In this document: in pieces, positions 17,622 to 21,258 of the stretch | How positions within the stretch are numbered: position 1 is the first letter of the stretch | Layout: the number at the start of each line of letters is the position of its first letter | NCBI GenBank assembly: GCA_009731375.1 | Contig: BJOX01000129.1 | Span: 596,697-617,954 of the forward strand | Direction of reading: 5' to 3' | DNA: 21,258 bases | From: Paulinella micropora | Taxonomy: Eukaryota > Cercozoa > Imbricatea > Euglyphida | Translations under genes and position numbers: made by a program | The notes under the pieces: generated by a model | What the model saw: the letters and a program-made list of their open reading frames with translations, nothing else | Databases searched by the model: none | What the model was told of the DNA's origin: nothing

Positions 17622-17985
17622 GCAACAGCAGCAGCAGCAGAAGCAGCAGCAGAAGCAGCAGCAGAAGCAGCAGCAGAAGCAGCAGCAGAAGCAGCAGCAG
17701 AAGCAGCAGCAGAAGCAGAAGCAGGAGCAGGAGCAGAAGCAGGAGCAGAAGCAGGAGCAGGAGCAGGAGGAGGAGGAGGAGGAGGAGGAGGAGGAGGAGA
17801 AGAAGAAGAAGAAGAAGAAGAAGAAGAAGAAGAAGAAGAAAGAAGAAGAAGAAAGAAGAAGAAGAAGAAGAAGAAAGAAGAAGAAAGAAGAAGAAGAAAG
17901 AAGAAGAAAGAAGAAGAAGAAAGAAGAAGAAGAAAGAAGAAGAAGAAAGAAGAAGAAAGAAGAAGAAGAAAGAAGAAGAAGAAAC
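17348..17985. repeat. Purine-rich GAA / GCAGAA / GCA / GGA expansion
   Basis: A 640-bp block with successive periods: GAA, GAGGAA, AAGAAGCAG (9 bp), GCAGCAGAA (9-12 bp), GCAGGA, GGA, then GAA with GAAGAAA variants. Its frames encode Glu-, Ala-, Lys- or Ser/Arg-only runs and are not annotated as genes. Confidence 0.95.
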
Positions 17986-18968
17986 ACAGCCAATTTATCT
18001 ATCTATATCAGTATCACGTTTCGAGGCTGGCATACATACCCCTTTGTCTGTCACACATATACACACATCTCCTTTTTCTTCTACCTCTTTTTCTACTCCT
18101 CCTCTCCTCCTTCTTCTTCTTCCTTCTTCCCTCTTCCCTCTTCCCTCTTCCCTCCTCCTTCCTCTTCCCTCCTCTTCCTTCCTCTTCCCTCTTCTCCCTC
18201 CTCTTCCCTCCTCTTCCCATGCATGCAACCATTTTATCTATCTACCAATATCAGGTCGAGAGGGTGGCATACATACCCCTTTGTCTGTCACACACATACA
18301 CACACACATGCATGCAAGCAACAGAAGAAGAAGAAGAAGAAGAAGAAGAAGAAGAAGAAGAAGAAGAAGAAGAAGAAGAAGAAGAAGAAGAAAAAAAAGA
18401 AGAAGAAAGAAGAAGAAAGAAGAAGAAAGAAGAAGAAAGAAGAACAAAGAAGAAGAAGAAATGCAACCAATTTATCTATCTATCAATATCAGGTATTGAG
18501 GTTGGCATACATACCCATTTGTCTATCACACACATACACACATCTCCTTTTTCTTCTACCTCTTCTTCTACTTCATATTCTTCCTCCTCTCCTCCTCCTT
18601 CTTCTTCTTCCTTCTTCCTTCTTCCATCTTCCCTCTTCCCTCCTCCCTCCTCCTTCCTCTTCCCTCCTCTTCCCTCCTCTTCCCTCCTCTTCCCTCCTCC
18701 TTCCTCTTCCCTCCTCTTCCCTCCTCTTCCCTCTTCTTCCCTCTTCTTCCCTCTTCTTCCCTCTTCTTCCCTCTTCTTCCCTCTTCTTCCCCCTTCTTCC
18801 CTCTTCTTCCCTCTTCTTCCTTCTTCTTTTCTCTTCTTTTCTCTTCTTCCCTCCTCTTCCCTCTTCTTCCCTCCTCTTTCCTCTTCTTCCCTCTTCTTCC
18901 CTCCTCTTCCCTCCTCTTCCGTCTTCCCTCTTCTTCTCTCCTCTTCCCTCCTCTTCCCTCCTCTTCCC
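17986..18968. repeat. Module A copies 4-6 with alternating pyrimidine and purine spacers
   Basis: Copy 4 at about 17986-18068, then a CTTCC-type pyrimidine block to 18217. Copy 5 at 18218-18321, then a GAA block to about 18460. Copy 6 at 18461-18546, then a CCCTCTTCTT-type pyrimidine block to 18967. Copies before pyrimidine blocks end in ACACATCTCCTTTTTC; copies before purine blocks end in CACATGCATGCAA. Confidence 0.9.
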
Positions 18969-19068
18969 ATGCATGCAACCAATTTATCTATCTACCAATA
19001 TCAGGTCGAGAGGCTGGCATACATACCCCTTTGTCTGTCGCACATATACACACACATGCATGCATGCA
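18968..19068. repeat. Module A copy 7
   Basis: Full copy from GCATGCAACCAATTTATC to CACACATGCATGCATGCAA, followed by a GATA array where a purine spacer would be expected. Confidence 0.9.
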
Positions 19069-19116
<48 letters not shown>

Positions 19117-19183
19117 GTAGATAGACAGACCTGTTCTGAAGCAAGTGTAGTAGTGTGGAGGGAAGCTGTGGGAGATAGATAGG

Positions 19184-19252
<69 letters not shown>

Positions 19253-19254
19253 GA

Positions 19255-19287
<33 letters not shown>

Positions 19288-19288
19288 C
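19069..19288. repeat. GATA arrays around an inverted module B
   Basis: GATA fills 19069-19124 and 19175-19288. Between them, 19125-19174 is module B in reverse orientation (ACAGACCTGTTCTGAAGCAA, then GTGTGGAGGGAAGC). Confidence 0.9.
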
Positions 19289-19400
19289 AACCAATTTATC
19301 TATCTATATCTATGTCAGGTCTCGCGGCTGGCATACATACCCCTTTGTCTGTCACGGCTTCCCTCCACACTACTACACATGGCTCAGAACAGGTCTGTCT
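19289..19400. repeat. Module A copy 8 fused to module B
   Basis: Module A runs to TTTGTCTGTCAC (about 19354) and continues without a spacer into module B (GGCTTCCCTCCACACTACTA, then GAACAGGTCTGTCT) to 19400. Confidence 0.85.
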
Positions 19401-20340
<940 letters not shown>

Positions 20341-20341
20341 T

Positions 20342-20674
20342 GGAGAAGATTTTGCTCATGTTCACCCTTACGAAGATCTTTCGGGCCTCCTCGAAAAGAG
20401 TCCAAAAGCGCACGTCCCCCCGGACTACAAGTCGCAACCCGGCATTATCAACCTGGATTCCACCCACTGTGTTGACGCCGAGACATACTCCCATTTTGTC
20501 TATCGGACAAGAAGTGCCCCGAAAGAACCAACCGAAAGAAGAAAACGCCTCTTCTTTTTTCCAGAACACAGTCTACCCGTGATTCCCATCCCGGACACAT
20601 GCACAGTACACAAATTACTGTTTGATGTGAAACTGCATTCCTTTGCAAGGACTACATTCCTTTGCGACATCTCA
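20342..20674 (+). CDS. Open non-repetitive stretch of 111 codons between TATC arrays, unknown
   Basis: The plus frame has no stop from 20342 to 20674 and also stays open into the flanking TATC arrays. It encodes [20 protein letters not shown], then a Pro/Asp/Cys-containing middle ([20 protein letters not shown]) and an Arg/Lys/Glu-rich patch, ending [18 protein letters not shown]. The composition looks like a protein, unlike the simple repeats on both sides. There is no ATG near the 5' edge; the first in frame is at 20624 or later. It could be an exon, a transposon fragment, or a chance frame. The pyrimidine-rich TATC array ending CTGGAG could serve as a poor acceptor. Confidence 0.35.
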
Positions 20675-21178
<504 letters not shown>

Positions 21179-21258
21179 GCTTGTTGAGCCCGGAATAAAA
21201 CCCACAGTGCTCTGTCGGTTTATACTAGACTGTCGAACAGTCTCGAAACTCCATCTGC
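21179..21258. other. Unique sequence at the window end, possibly an LTR-type end
   Basis: GCCCGGAATAAAACCC includes an AATAAA signal, followed by TGCTCTGTCGG and GACTGTCGAACAGTC, an inverted repeat. This resembles the R-U5 part of some LTRs, but 80 bp are too little to decide. Confidence 0.25.

Noticed and set aside
16838-19080. Long open frames (hundreds of codons) across the satellite field
   Set aside because: They consist of Glu, Ala, Arg, Ser, Pro or Leu runs and His-Thr repeats that follow from the microsatellite periods; overlapping frames on both strands are equally open.

Overview
The window reads as nuclear DNA from a eukaryote with a large, repeat-rich genome. The evidence is a Ty3/gypsy-type retroelement end, GT-AG spliceosomal introns of about 100-205 bp, two poly(A)-tailed retrocopy ends, a TA-flanked inverted-repeat element, and roughly 9 kb dominated by microsatellites. 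I cannot name the species. Six runs of N and several homopolymers beside them mark draft-assembly joins.

Layout. 3-1685 (+): the 3' part of a Ty3/gypsy pol gene, with an integrase core lacking its first catalytic Asp, a GPY/F module and a long unrecognised C-terminal extension. 1686-2514: non-coding element interior ending in a polypurine tract. 2515-2750: a probable 236-bp 3' LTR (TGTA...TACA). 2783-4507 (+): a broken gene resembling a partitivirus-type capsid gene, starting 33 bp after the LTR. 4508-5000: AT-rich tandem duplications. 5001 to about 7862 (-): a multi-exon gene of unknown function, ending in two micro-exons and a larger exon that encode related Gly-Arg-Gln-rich repeats followed by an acidic tract. 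7862-8276: a GGAGAA-type low-complexity tract. 8283-9451 (+): a gene with a novel-looking N-terminal domain, acidic Ser-rich and basic stretches and about 19 collagen-like triplets, cut by an N gap.

9624-11830 holds no convincing gene but contains a 277-bp TA-flanked inverted-repeat MITE and a repeated palindrome. Two minus-strand retrocopy-like 3' ends lie at 11831-12356 and 14343-15015. Between and after them are GA, GT, AAT, CT, CA, TCTG and TTC arrays.

16.4-21.2 kb is a modular satellite field. A conserved core of about 80-100 bp (module A) occurs eight times and is separated alternately by purine-rich and pyrimidine-rich expansions, giving a higher-order repeat. A second core (module B) occurs four times inside GATA/TATC arrays, once inverted and once fused to module A. 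A 333-bp non-repetitive stretch with an open frame sits between TATC arrays at 20342-20674.

The best candidates for something undescribed are the A/B higher-order satellite, the micro-exon Gly-Arg-Gln gene with its divergent collagen-like neighbour, and the LTR/capsid-like junction.
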